Of a stretch of 42,290 bases of DNA, positions 31,652-39,072 are shown in pieces. Location: positions 1 through 42,290 of the forward strand of contig VGEN01000022.1 in NCBI GenBank assembly GCA_016869285.1. Direction: 5' to 3'. Made by a program: the position numbers and the translations under genes. The notes under the pieces are model-generated. The model was given only the letters and a program-made list of their open reading frames with translations. It did no database searches and was not told the DNA's origin. The stretch's first letter is position 1, and each line of letters opens with the position of its first letter. Source of the stretch: Alphaproteobacteria bacterium (GTDB lineage Bacteria > Pseudomonadota > Alphaproteobacteria > SHVZ01).

Positions 31652-32142
31652 CAGCTCTCGGCCGGGCCGAAGGGGCGGATCGGCGGCGCCAGCTCCTGGA
31701 AATCGGTCGCGCCCTCATCGCCATGGATCACGTAGCTCTTGCCGAGCGCGGGGTAGTCGATGATGTCCATGTCCGGCCGGCTGCCGCCGACCAGATACTT
31801 GCAAGCCGTCTCGAACGGATTCTTCAGGAGATGCGGGACGCTCGGCACGGGGAAGCCAACGAAGTCGCCGGTCTCCAACCGTGTCTCGATGCCGTCGATC
31901 GTACAGATCGCCGCGCCCTCGAGGATGAAGAGCCACTCTTCTTCAGCATGGTGTGCGTGATAGGCGAAGCTCTCCTTGCCGGGCGCGAGCCAGACAACGC
32001 TGACACCGGTACGCCTGAGCCCGCTCCGAAGCCCAAGCCGGAAGATCCGGAAGGCCGATCCGGGGTTGAGCCTCTGCGTGAAGGCCTGAGCGCTCCCTTG
32101 CGCTTCGGCATCGGTGAAGATCGCGGCAGGTTTCCGGTCCAT
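31651..32142 (-). CDS. Cupin-domain protein
   Basis: A 163-residue protein with one cupin barrel. Motif 1 is visible as FAYHAHHAEEEWLFILEG (two His and one Glu for the metal), and motif 2 around GDFVGFPVPSVPHLLKNP with its His. The family is broad, from isomerases to simple binding proteins, so no reaction can be named. The ATG at 32142 was chosen because it begins just after the GST stop (8-base gap); the frame is open upstream inside the GST gene. Confidence 0.85.
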   Translation of the reverse strand: MDRKPAAIFTDAEAQGSAQAFTQRLNPGSAFRIFRLGLRSGLRRTGVSVVWLAPGKESFAYHAHHAEEEWLFILEGAAICTIDGIETRLETGDFVGFPVPSVPHLLKNPFETACKYLVGGSRPDMDIIDYPALGKSYVIHGDEGATDFQELAPPIRPFGPAES

Positions 32143-32150
32143 CGGCTCTC

Positions 32151-32825
32151 TCAAGCGTAGAGGGTCGGCGATAGAAGGCGATCGGCGGCGAGCAGATCCG
32201 CCTTGACCTTCGCCACCGCCGGCCGCGCCTCGACGCGTGCATACCACGCGGCGAGCCTCGGATGTTCATCGAGCCGCGGGCCTTTCAGGCGCAGCGAGAA
32301 AGCGACTGCCGTGAACACGCCGATGTCGGCATAGGAGTAGTCCCCGCAGAGGAAGCCGGAGGTATCGAGCCGGCTGTCGAGCGCAGCGTAATGCTGGAGC
32401 AGCACAAGCTCACCCCGTTTTCCGGCCTCTTCTTCCTTGCGGCGCGTCTCGGCATCGCTCGGCGGCACGCTCCTGTGCATGATCGGGCGGACTGCCGGCA
32501 GCAGGATCTCGTCGCCGAAGAGCTCCATCATGCGGCAGCGCGCGCGGTCCTTCGGGTCCTTCGGCCAGAGCGCCGGTTCGGGATAGGCCTCTTCGAGATA
32601 CTCGAAGATCAGCGTCGAATCGAACATCGTCAGATCGCCGTCGATCAGCACCGGCACCTGCGCCTTGGGGTTGGCAGCGAGCACGTCCGGGTGCTTGGGC
32701 TGATAGCCCTGAGCTTGAGTGAATGGCACCATGATGCGCTCGAATGCGAGGCCCTTCTCGCCGAGCGCGATCTCGGCCTTTCGCGCGAACAGGCTGATCG
32801 GGCCGGAGTAAAGCGTGATGCTCAC
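32151..32825 (-). CDS. Glutathione S-transferase family protein
   Basis: A 224-residue cytosolic enzyme. The thioredoxin-like domain runs to about 80, with the glutathione site near SGPISLFARKAEIALGEKGL, the cis-Pro in AQVPVLIDGD, and F-D-S-T-L-I-F-E-Y-L-E that binds the gamma-glutamyl group. A helical domain follows with YSYADIGVFTAVAFSLR. It is the first gene of a GST-cupin-VOC operon, suggesting detoxification or ring/adduct processing of an electrophilic compound. Substrate unknown. Confidence 0.9.
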   Translation of the reverse strand: MSITLYSGPISLFARKAEIALGEKGLAFERIMVPFTQAQGYQPKHPDVLAANPKAQVPVLIDGDLTMFDSTLIFEYLEEAYPEPALWPKDPKDRARCRMMELFGDEILLPAVRPIMHRSVPPSDAETRRKEEEAGKRGELVLLQHYAALDSRLDTSGFLCGDYSYADIGVFTAVAFSLRLKGPRLDEHPRLAAWYARVEARPAVAKVKADLLAADRLLSPTLYA

Positions 32826-32937
32826 GGGGTTCTCCCGCGCCAGCCGGGCAGATAGTCCTCGACCGGACCGTCAGCATCGAAGGCGACTTCGGCGGCGAAT
32901 CCGACTCCCGCACGGCGGGAGCGCTGCCGAGAGTCGA

Positions 32938-32969
32938 GCCGCCGGCCGCGACTAGGCGCGACCGGCGGC
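32938..32969 (-). terminator. GC-rich inverted repeat, possible terminator
   Basis: Thirteen-base arms GCCGCCGGCCGCG and CGCGACCGGCGGC with one mismatch, around ACTAGG. It lies downstream of the minus-strand glyoxalase-fold pseudogene and upstream of the GST gene. No T run. Confidence 0.35.
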
Positions 32970-33002
32970 TGGGCGAAGCGGCTGCCGCCTAACGCCATGC
33001 GC

Positions 33003-33380
33003 CTACTCGGCCGCCGAGCAATGCGCCTCGATCCGATAGCCGTCCGGATCGATGATAAAGGCGGCGTAGTAGGTGGGTCCGTAGTTCGGGCGGATGCCGG
33101 GCTTGCCGTTGTCGCGCCCGCCGGCCTTCAAGCCCGCGGCGTGGAACTGGTCGACCGATTTCCGTGTCGGCGCGACGAAGCAGAAGTGCAGGCCCGAGGC
33201 CATGTCTTCCTTCACCGGCTTCTCGGCCTTGCCGAGCCAGAGCTGGATCGAGTCCTAGCCGTAGCCTGCATGCCCGCCTTCGGCATACTTGCAGGTATAG
33301 CCGAGCGGCTTCAGCGTCGTATCGTAGAATTTCCTGGCGGCGTCGATGTCCTTCACGCCGATCGAGACATGGTCGAGCAT
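33003..33380 (-). pseudogene. VOC-fold protein gene interrupted by one in-frame UAG
   Basis: A 125-codon frame that begins MLDHVSIGVKDIDAARKFYD and ends PTYYAAFIIDPDGYRIEAHC, a paralogue of the VOC gene at 31.3 kb. Codon 42 (33257-33255) is UAG between GGHAGYG and DSIQLWLGKAEKP. Frame and similarity resume directly, so it is a single nonsense codon. The start has AAGGAAG upstream, so the gene looks recently active. A later GTG (33215) could give only the second half-module, which would not fold alone. Sequencing error remains possible. Confidence 0.82.
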
Positions 33381-33417
33381 CGTTTCTTCCTTCGGTTGGG
33401 GATAGGGGAACAGCGGA

Positions 33418-33645
33418 TCAGCCCTGCCAGAACGGCTTCTGCGATTCGGCGCTCGCATCGCTGCGGGTGACGCCGAGGTCCTTCAGCATGTGGGGCGACA
33501 TTTCCGCGAGCATGCGGCGCTCGCGTGCCCGCCGCTCCCAGGTAGCGAGAAGCTCGGAGAGACGGGTGAGCAACTGCATCGGGCTCGGGAGAGACAGGCG
33601 CGTGCCGGCCCGGGCGGAACCGATTTTCGAAGCGTGGTGGAGCAT
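33418..33645 (-). CDS. DUF1127 small protein
   Basis: A 75-residue protein. The C-terminal half, LATWERRARERRMLAEMSPH followed by MLKDLGVTRSDA, is the DUF1127 (YjiS-like) signature. In alphaproteobacteria such mini-proteins are linked to phosphate/carbon metabolism and RNA turnover through an Arg-rich helix. The ATG at 33645 has GGAG eight bases upstream. It precedes the VOC-fold pseudogene by 37 bases, probably in one transcript, and is divergent from the WYL regulator. Confidence 0.85.
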   Translation of the reverse strand: MLHHASKIGSARAGTRLSLPSPMQLLTRLSELLATWERRARERRMLAEMSPHMLKDLGVTRSDASAESQKPFWQG

Positions 33646-33814
33646 GGGGGGTCTCCTTCGGTTGAGAGTCGGAAATCGGCGTCGTAGCGACGACCGAGAT
33701 CGCGCTCGATGCCGGAGCCGGCGGGCCGGCTGCGCCGGCCTGGCGGGCCACATCCCGGAAGCGGTCAGGGTCATCGGCGCCGTCCTTTCCATGAACTCAG
33801 TTTAAGGCCCGCGC

Positions 33815-33834
33815 CCTGACAGCGTCGTGTCAGG
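33815..33834. promoter_or_regulatory. Palindromic operator candidate for the WYL regulator
   Basis: CCTGACA, GCGTCG, TGTCAGG: perfect 7-base arms with a 6-base spacer, between the divergent DUF1127 and WYL-regulator genes. A further TGTCAA half-site lies near 33882. Position and symmetry suit a dimeric regulator controlling both directions. Confidence 0.55.
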
Positions 33835-33896
33835 TATCTTCAAGAAAATTACATAAGAGCAGCGATTTTTTCCGGCAAACCTGTCAACATTCGAAA

Positions 33897-34928
33897 ATGA
33901 CGAGGATCGAGAGGGGCTTCGCCATTCTGCTGCTGCTGAGCGACGGCCGCCTGGTCACGGCGCCGGCGCTGGCAGAGCGTTTCGAGGTCTCGGTCCGCAC
34001 CATCTACCGGGACATGGAGATGCTGAGCGCGACCGGCGTACCGGTCTATGCCGAGCGCGGCGTCGAAGGCGGCTATCGTCTCATGGAAGGATTCTTCCTG
34101 CCGCCGGTCTCCTTCTCGCGCGACGAGGCCGTGGCCGTGCTGATGGGGTTGGCCCTTGCGCGCGGGCTTCGCGTCCCGCCCTTTCCAGAGGAGCTCGAGA
34201 GCGCCAAGCAGAAGCTGGTTTCCGTTCTGCCCGAGCGCATGCGGGCACTGCTGACCGAGACCCGTCGCCTGATCGGCTTCGAGGGTCGCCCGCTCGACGC
34301 CTTCCACCCCGAAGAGAAACCGGAGAGCATCGATCCGGAGACGGCGCGCGCGATCGAGACCCGCGCGGTCGAGATCTTCATCAAGGCCGTGCTCGACGGT
34401 ACGCAGGTACGCTTCGGCTACCGCTCCACCTACCGGCGCGGCAACAACGCGCCGCCGGTGGAGGCCGAGCCTCAGGGCGTGCTGTGGGATCGCGACCGCT
34501 GGTACTTGATCGGCCGCAAGATCGGCTCGACGCGTTCCGGCGGTCAGCGTTTCTGGCGTGCCGATCGCATCATTGAGATCGAGGCGACGACGCTCCGCGC
34601 TCAGCCGAGCCCGGATTTCGACGTCCGCAAGCATCTCGGCCGCCGCTGGCTCGCCGACGCCATGGCCGCCTGGGCCAAATCGGCGCCGGTCCGCATCCGC
34701 ATGACGACGCAGCAGGCCGAGCGGCTCAAGCTCGACTGGTTCTTCGGATTGTCGAGTTTCGAGCGTACCGGCAAGAACGAGGTCATCATGACCTATGGCG
34801 AGGTCGATGCGCCCTATGCGATGCAGCTCGTGCGGTGGCTTGGCCCCGGGGCGGAGATCCTGGAGCCGGCGGAATGGCGCGAGCAGATGAAGGACGAGCT
34901 GGAGCGCATGTGCGCGGCCTATGCTTAA
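33897..34928 (+). CDS. YafY-type HTH/WYL-domain transcriptional regulator
   Basis: A 343-residue regulator. The N-terminal HTH reads RIERGFAILLLLSDGRLVTA then LAERFEVSVRTIYRDMEML, with wing GVEGGYRLMEGFFLPPVSFS. The WYL domain around 160-235 keeps the ligand pocket residues (RFGYRSTYRRG, GVLWDRDRWYLIGRK), and a C-terminal WCX part ends MKDELERMCAAYA. WYL regulators often lie next to and control VOC genes, which fits the divergent DUF1127/VOC pair and the palindrome 63 bases upstream. The ligand is unknown. Confidence 0.92.
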   Translation: MTRIERGFAILLLLSDGRLVTAPALAERFEVSVRTIYRDMEMLSATGVPVYAERGVEGGYRLMEGFFLPPVSFSRDEAVAVLMGLALARGLRVPPFPEELESAKQKLVSVLPERMRALLTETRRLIGFEGRPLDAFHPEEKPESIDPETARAIETRAVEIFIKAVLDGTQVRFGYRSTYRRGNNAPPVEAEPQGVLWDRDRWYLIGRKIGSTRSGGQRFWRADRIIEIEATTLRAQPSPDFDVRKHLGRRWLADAMAAWAKSAPVRIRMTTQQAERLKLDWFFGLSSFERTGKNEVIMTYGEVDAPYAMQLVRWLGPGAEILEPAEWREQMKDELERMCAAYA

Positions 34929-34948
34929 GATAAAGGAGAGATAGAACG

Positions 34949-35380
34949 ATGCCCCGTACCATCGAGATCGCCCCCGGTCTGTCCGTCGCCGCCCAGCTCA
35001 CAGCCGACGACGTGGCCGGGCTCAAGAAAGCGGGCTTCCGTACCATCATCAATAATCGCCCGGATGGCGAGGAAGCCGCGCAGCCGCCGGCTTCCGCGAT
35101 TCGCGGCGAGGCCGAGCGTCACGCCATCGCCTACGTCTATCAGCCGGTATCGACAAGCGCGATCGCGGCCAAGGACGTGGCCGAGCTCGAGCGGAACATC
35201 GCCAACGCCGCCAAGCCGGTCCTGGCGCATTGCCGTTCCGGTACCCGCACCTACCTGATGTGGGCCGCCGGCCAGGCGCTCAAGGGCATGGACCCTGCGG
35301 CACTCGTCGCCGAAGCGGCGGCCAAGGGCTTCGACCTCCAATCGCTGCCGGCGCTGGTCGAGCGCGTGAAAGCGGGCTGA
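34949..35380 (+). CDS. DUF442/TIGR01244 phosphatase-like protein
   Basis: A 143-residue protein with a dual-specificity-phosphatase fold. The P-loop C-x5-R is seen as AHCRSGTRTYLMWAA, and the front part as FRTIINNRPDGEEAAQPPAS, the usual N-terminal signature. Such domains also form the N-terminus of the beta-lactamase-like sulfur dioxygenases (Blh) and are sometimes called sulfur transferases. AAAGGAG lies a little upstream of the ATG. It follows the WYL gene by 20 bases. Its TGA directly abuts the CTA (stop) of the convergent GNAT gene. Confidence 0.86.
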   Translation: MPRTIEIAPGLSVAAQLTADDVAGLKKAGFRTIINNRPDGEEAAQPPASAIRGEAERHAIAYVYQPVSTSAIAAKDVAELERNIANAAKPVLAHCRSGTRTYLMWAAGQALKGMDPAALVAEAAAKGFDLQSLPALVERVKAG

Positions 35381-35803
35381 CTACAAATCCTTCTGCAGGA
35401 AGACGCGCGAAGCCCCGGGCGGCGGGACCTCGACCATGCCAAAGCGCTTGTAGCCGTGGCGTTCGTAATACTCCGGCGCCTGGAAGGTGATGGTGTAGAC
35501 CACGGCCTTCGTGCAGCCGCGTCGACGCGCCTCTTCCTCGGTCAGCTTCATGATCCGGTCGCCGAGGCCGTGACGACGCAGCACCGCCGGCAGGTGGAAG
35601 AGATCGATGAAGAAGACACCATACGAGGTATGGCCGAGGAGCCCGCCCAGAACCTTGCCTGACGCCGGATCGGAGAGCAGCGCCGACAGCTCCTTGCCGT
35701 CGGAAAAGCTCGCCTGCTCGCGGTTGTAGTCGCGAAGCCCGTCGCTGATCGCCGCCCTGGCCTCGGCATCCGCGGCATCGGTGAGTATCAGATTCAAATC
35801 CAT
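35381..35803 (-). CDS. GNAT-family N-acetyltransferase
   Basis: A 140-residue acetyltransferase. Seen are GKVLGGLLGHTSYGVFFIDL, the acetyl-CoA loop LRRHGLGDRIMKLTEEEARR, CTKAVVYTITFQAPEYYERH and GYKRFGMVEVPP, the standard order of the small GNATs that act on free small molecules. The ATG at 35803 begins 8 bases after thyX, suggesting one transcript. Substrate unknown. Confidence 0.86.
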   Translation of the reverse strand: MDLNLILTDAADAEARAAISDGLRDYNREQASFSDGKELSALLSDPASGKVLGGLLGHTSYGVFFIDLFHLPAVLRRHGLGDRIMKLTEEEARRRGCTKAVVYTITFQAPEYYERHGYKRFGMVEVPPPGASRVFLQKDL

Positions 35804-35811
35804 GGCCGCCG

Positions 35812-36750
35812 CTATTCTCCGCGCCCCAGGAGCGCCATCAGTTCGCGCCATTCGCGCTTTGAGAGGCCGGAGGCCTCCTGTGTGGTCTCGCGGCCGTCAA
35901 TTAGGCCCTTTACTACATCCCAGCCCTTGGCAGAGAGGCTGATGCCTTTCAGGCGATACTGCTCGAAGGCCTCGTAGGTCCAGGGCACCCAGCGCCTGGC
36001 GATGTCGAGCATCGCCTCGGCATAGACGCGGATCTCGTACTGCGCATGCGGATCGGCGCGGAGCGAAAGGAAGTTGAGCAGGTTCAAGAGGTCGGTCTTC
36101 CAGTACCATTGAGTGTAGTAGTTGAGCGTCAGGTTCATGCGCGCCAGCTCGCGCGCGAGGCCCTGCCGCCTGTCGTCGATCGTGGCGCCCGCATCGTCGA
36201 CGTTCAGCATCTTCTGGTAATGCACGTAGACCTGCTCGGCATCGTCCTTGAGCAGCTTCATCACTTCTGCAGCTTCGGCGCCTTCGAGCACGTCGCCGCG
36301 GCCCTGGCGATTCGACGCCGACTGCGCGCCGAGCTGCGCCGGCGCCGGCATGTAGAACTCGCGATCGAGGATGGAGTATCGGGCCGAGTATTCGTTGACG
36401 TTGGCGGTGCGGTGACGGATCCACTGCCGTGCCACGAAGATCGGCAGCTTCACATGGAACTTGATCTCGCACATCTCGAACGGTGTCGAGTGGCGATGAC
36501 GCATGAGGTATTGGATGAGGCCGCGATCTTCGCTGACCTTCTTGGTGCCGCGACCGTAGGAGACGCGCGCCGCCTGCACCACGGCCGCGTCGTCGCCCAT
36601 GTAGTCGATGACACGAAGCAGGCCGTGGTCGAGGACCGGAATCGCCGTATAGAGGATCTCTTCGAGCGCCGGCACCGTCGGCCGCAAGGTGGGATGTGAC
36701 TGGGAGCGAAGCTGTTCGATCTCGCGGGCCTGGTCTGCGGAAAGCGGCAT
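35812..36750 (-). CDS. thyX: Flavin-dependent thymidylate synthase ThyX
   Basis: A 312-residue enzyme that makes dTMP from dUMP with methylene-tetrahydrofolate and FADH2. The ThyX motif R-H-R-x7-S-x-R is complete: [15 protein letters not shown] at 112-126. Further marks are [20 protein letters not shown] and [20 protein letters not shown], which is typical of the longer alphaproteobacterial form. The ATG at 36750 has AGGA seven bases upstream; a GTG 21 bases earlier is the alternative. ThyA is not in the window, so whether ThyX is the only synthase here cannot be said. Confidence 0.96.
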   Translation of the reverse strand: MPLSADQAREIEQLRSQSHPTLRPTVPALEEILYTAIPVLDHGLLRVIDYMGDDAAVVQAARVSYGRGTKKVSEDRGLIQYLMRHRHSTPFEMCEIKFHVKLPIFVARQWIRHRTANVNEYSARYSILDREFYMPAPAQLGAQSASNRQGRGDVLEGAEAAEVMKLLKDDAEQVYVHYQKMLNVDDAGATIDDRRQGLARELARMNLTLNYYTQWYWKTDLLNLLNFLSLRADPHAQYEIRVYAEAMLDIARRWVPWTYEAFEQYRLKGISLSAKGWDVVKGLIDGRETTQEASGLSKREWRELMALLGRGE

Positions 36751-36940
36751 AGACGCGTCCTGAAGGCACAAGGGGCGCGGAGAGTAGCGGGGCCGGCGGC
36801 GGGGCGCGATAGCGGGAAAAGGCGAAGAGTTTGTATAGGTTTACTCAGTTGCCGGTGGTTCAGGCAGTGAACCGAGTGAAGCGATTCGGCCATAGAGGCT
36901 TCTTGCGACGAATGCACCGACAACCATAGTGAGCGCTGCC

Positions 36941-37411
36941 ATGAACGATGAAAGCACGGGGGTACGGGAGGTCAGCGAGGGGAAAGCGGAAATCTGCGCC
37001 GACATCCTGCGCGACCTCCCCGGCTGGTTCGGGTTTCCGGGTGCGGTCGAGGGATACAGCAGGAGCATCCGCGAGCTTCCGACCTGGATCTGCGAGGCTG
37101 GCGGCGGCGCCGTCGGAATCGTTTCACTCAAGGTGCATGGTCGCTTCTCAGCAGAAATCCACCTGCTTGCGGTGAAGCGGGAATGGCATCGGCGGGGCAT
37201 AGGTCGGGCGCTGCTCGATCGCGCGGAGACGAGGGCACGGGATCTGGGCTTGCCGTTCCTGACACTGAAGACGGTCGCCGATGAGGATCCCGACCCAGGC
37301 TATGCGCGGACACGCACCTTCTATCTTACGATGGGCTTCTATCCGCTCGAAGTGTTCAAGACCCTGTTCAAGTCCGGCGACCCCTGCCTGTTCATGGTGA
37401 AGCCGCTTTGA
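36941..37411 (+). CDS. GNAT-family N-acetyltransferase
   Basis: A 156-residue acetyltransferase. The pattern ADILRDLPGWFGFPGAVEGY, then GAVGIVSLKVHGRFSAEIHL, then AVKREWHRRGIGRALLDRAE, and YARTRTFYLTMGFYPLEVF fits a family near phosphinothricin/aminoglycoside-like GNATs. The Q/R-x-x-G-x-G/A loop is intact. The start is uncertain between ATG 36941 and GTG 36929; neither has a strong Shine-Dalgarno. It is divergent from thyX. The acceptor is unknown. Confidence 0.85.
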   Translation: MNDESTGVREVSEGKAEICADILRDLPGWFGFPGAVEGYSRSIRELPTWICEAGGGAVGIVSLKVHGRFSAEIHLLAVKREWHRRGIGRALLDRAETRARDLGLPFLTLKTVADEDPDPGYARTRTFYLTMGFYPLEVFKTLFKSGDPCLFMVKPL

Positions 37412-37466
37412 CCGTGGCCTCGCCATCGAAAGCGGAGCGCTCGCGCCTCGGTTCCTGAAACAGAAA

Positions 37467-37484
37467 CGGCGCCCGAAGGCGCCG
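37467..37484. terminator. Hairpin terminator between convergent genes
   Basis: CGGCGCC, CGAA, GGCGCCG, a perfect 7-base stem. Read on the minus strand it is followed by TTTCTGTTTC, so it should end the dienelactone-hydrolase transcript and may also serve the plus-strand GNAT gene. Confidence 0.65.
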
Positions 37485-37509
37485 CTTCCGTTGCTCGATC
37501 CGCCTGCGC

Positions 37510-38376
37510 TTACGCGACGCCGCGGCTCTTGAAATAAGCAAGCATCTTGTCCCAGGCGTCCTTCGCCTTGTCGGCGCGATAGCTCGGCCGGTAGTCGGCG
37601 TGGAAGCCGTGCGGCGTGTCCGGGTAGAGGATGATCTCGGATCCCGCGACGCCCTTGGCCTTGAGCTCGGCCCGCATCTTCTCGACCGTGTCGTTCGGGA
37701 TGCCCTGGTCGGCGGCGCCGTAGAAGGCGAGCACGGGGATCTTGATCTGGGTGACCACGTCGATCGGGTTCTTCGGCTGCAGCTCGGTCGCCGGCCGGAT
37801 CAGCGGACCGTAGAAGGGCGAAGCCGCCTTAACCGCCGGATTGTGCGCCGTGTACATCCCGCTCATGCGACCGCCCCAGCAGAAGCCGGTGACACCGAGC
37901 CGGTTCGTGTCGCCCTTGCCCGATGCCTTGGCCCAGGCAACGGCGGAGTCGATATCGGTGTAGACCTGCGCGTCCGGCACCTTGCCGACGATCGCCAGGA
38001 TCTCCTGGATGTTCGCCGCCTTGGTGGTGTCGCCCTGGCGGCCATGGAGGTCGGGAGCCACGGCGAAGTAGCCAGCCTTGGCGAAGCGGCGCACCACATC
38101 CTTGATGTGCTCGTGCACGCCGAAAACTTCCTGGATCACGACCACGGTGGCGAAGGGGCCGCCGGCCGCCGGATGCGCGTAGTAGCCGTAGATGGCGCCG
38201 TTGGGCGTCGGGATCTGGGCATCGCCGGCGGCGAGGCCGGACGCGTCGGTGGTGATGACGGTCTGCGCCTGGATCGGCTGCACGGCGAGCGCGAAGCCGG
38301 CGCCGATCGAGGTCGCAGCGACAAAGCCGCGACGCGACACATGCGTCTTGGGATAAAGGCTCTTGATGTCGTCCAC
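37510..38376 (-). CDS. Exported dienelactone hydrolase family protein
   Basis: An alpha/beta hydrolase of 288 residues. A twin-arginine signal (VSRRGFVAATSIGAGFALAV, ending QAQ) sends it to the periplasm, unlike the classic cytoplasmic enzyme. The triad is C166 in GVTGFCWGG, D223 in FYGAADQGIP and H256 in PDTPHGFHADYR; EVFGVHEHIKDVVRRFA carries the family Glu. Dienelactone hydrolases open a lactone ring in chloroaromatic breakdown, but exported members are common and their substrates unknown. GAGGATC-type Shine-Dalgarno lies just upstream. Confidence 0.92.
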   Translation of the reverse strand: MDDIKSLYPKTHVSRRGFVAATSIGAGFALAVQPIQAQTVITTDASGLAAGDAQIPTPNGAIYGYYAHPAAGGPFATVVVIQEVFGVHEHIKDVVRRFAKAGYFAVAPDLHGRQGDTTKAANIQEILAIVGKVPDAQVYTDIDSAVAWAKASGKGDTNRLGVTGFCWGGRMSGMYTAHNPAVKAASPFYGPLIRPATELQPKNPIDVVTQIKIPVLAFYGAADQGIPNDTVEKMRAELKAKGVAGSEIILYPDTPHGFHADYRPSYRADKAKDAWDKMLAYFKSRGVA

Positions 38377-38481
38377 TCTGATCCTCCTCGGATTTCCTAG
38401 GCTAGGCCGCCCCGCGAGTGGCCGCGATTGTCGCCGCGGGATGCAGAGCCCGCAAGCGGCCCCTCGTCAATGTGATCTCGG

Positions 38482-38985
38482 CTAGGCGCTGCGCTCGACC
38501 ACGCCTTTGAAGCGGGCATAGGTCCGACGGCCGACCGGGCCGAACAGGATCACGTCATACTCCTCCGGCGGCATGCCTTCGACCTCCATGCCGGGCGAGC
38601 CGATCGGCATGCCGGGAACGGCAAGGCCTTGGGCGCGCGGCCGTTCTTTGACAAGGCGTCGGATCGCCTGCGCCGGCACATGTCCCTCGATCGCATAGCC
38701 GGCGATCTCACCCGTATGGCAGGAGGCCAGGTCGTCCGGAACCCCGAGCCGAGTCTTGATACGGCGCATATCGGCGGCGTCGAACACGGTCGCGGCGAAG
38801 CCACTGGCGCGAAGATGCGCGATCCAGCCTTCGCAACAGCCGCAACCCGGATCACGGTTGACGTGGATCGACGGTGCCTGGGCGATCGCGGCCGCGGGCA
38901 TCAAGGCCAATGCCGCTCCGCCGACGAGAGCGGCGCGGCGGGAGATCGCGGGGCGGGCGGACGAAGGGGCAGAACGGGCGTACAT
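38482..38985 (-). CDS. DUF411 metal-binding protein, Tat-exported
   Basis: A 167-residue protein. The signal SRRAALVGGAALALMPAAAI has a twin arginine and ends AQA. The DUF411 metal site is C48-G-C50-C51 with H57 (DPGCGCCEGWIAHL), followed by IKTRLGVPDDLASCHTGEIA with a further Cys and His. Members are linked to copper or silver handling. AGGAG lies seven bases before the ATG. No copper pump or oxidase is near. It is encoded 87 bases beyond the kinase stop on the other side, both on the minus strand, so it is probably a separate unit. Confidence 0.9.
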   Translation of the reverse strand: MYARSAPSSARPAISRRAALVGGAALALMPAAAIAQAPSIHVNRDPGCGCCEGWIAHLRASGFAATVFDAADMRRIKTRLGVPDDLASCHTGEIAGYAIEGHVPAQAIRRLVKERPRAQGLAVPGMPIGSPGMEVEGMPPEEYDVILFGPVGRRTYARFKGVVERSA

Positions 38986-39072
38986 CGGTTGCTCCTCGGC
39001 TTCGGCGAAGAATAGCACCGGACGGATCGCTCTCCATGCGCGATCGCGCAATGGCGGTGTCGGTCGTGCCGA

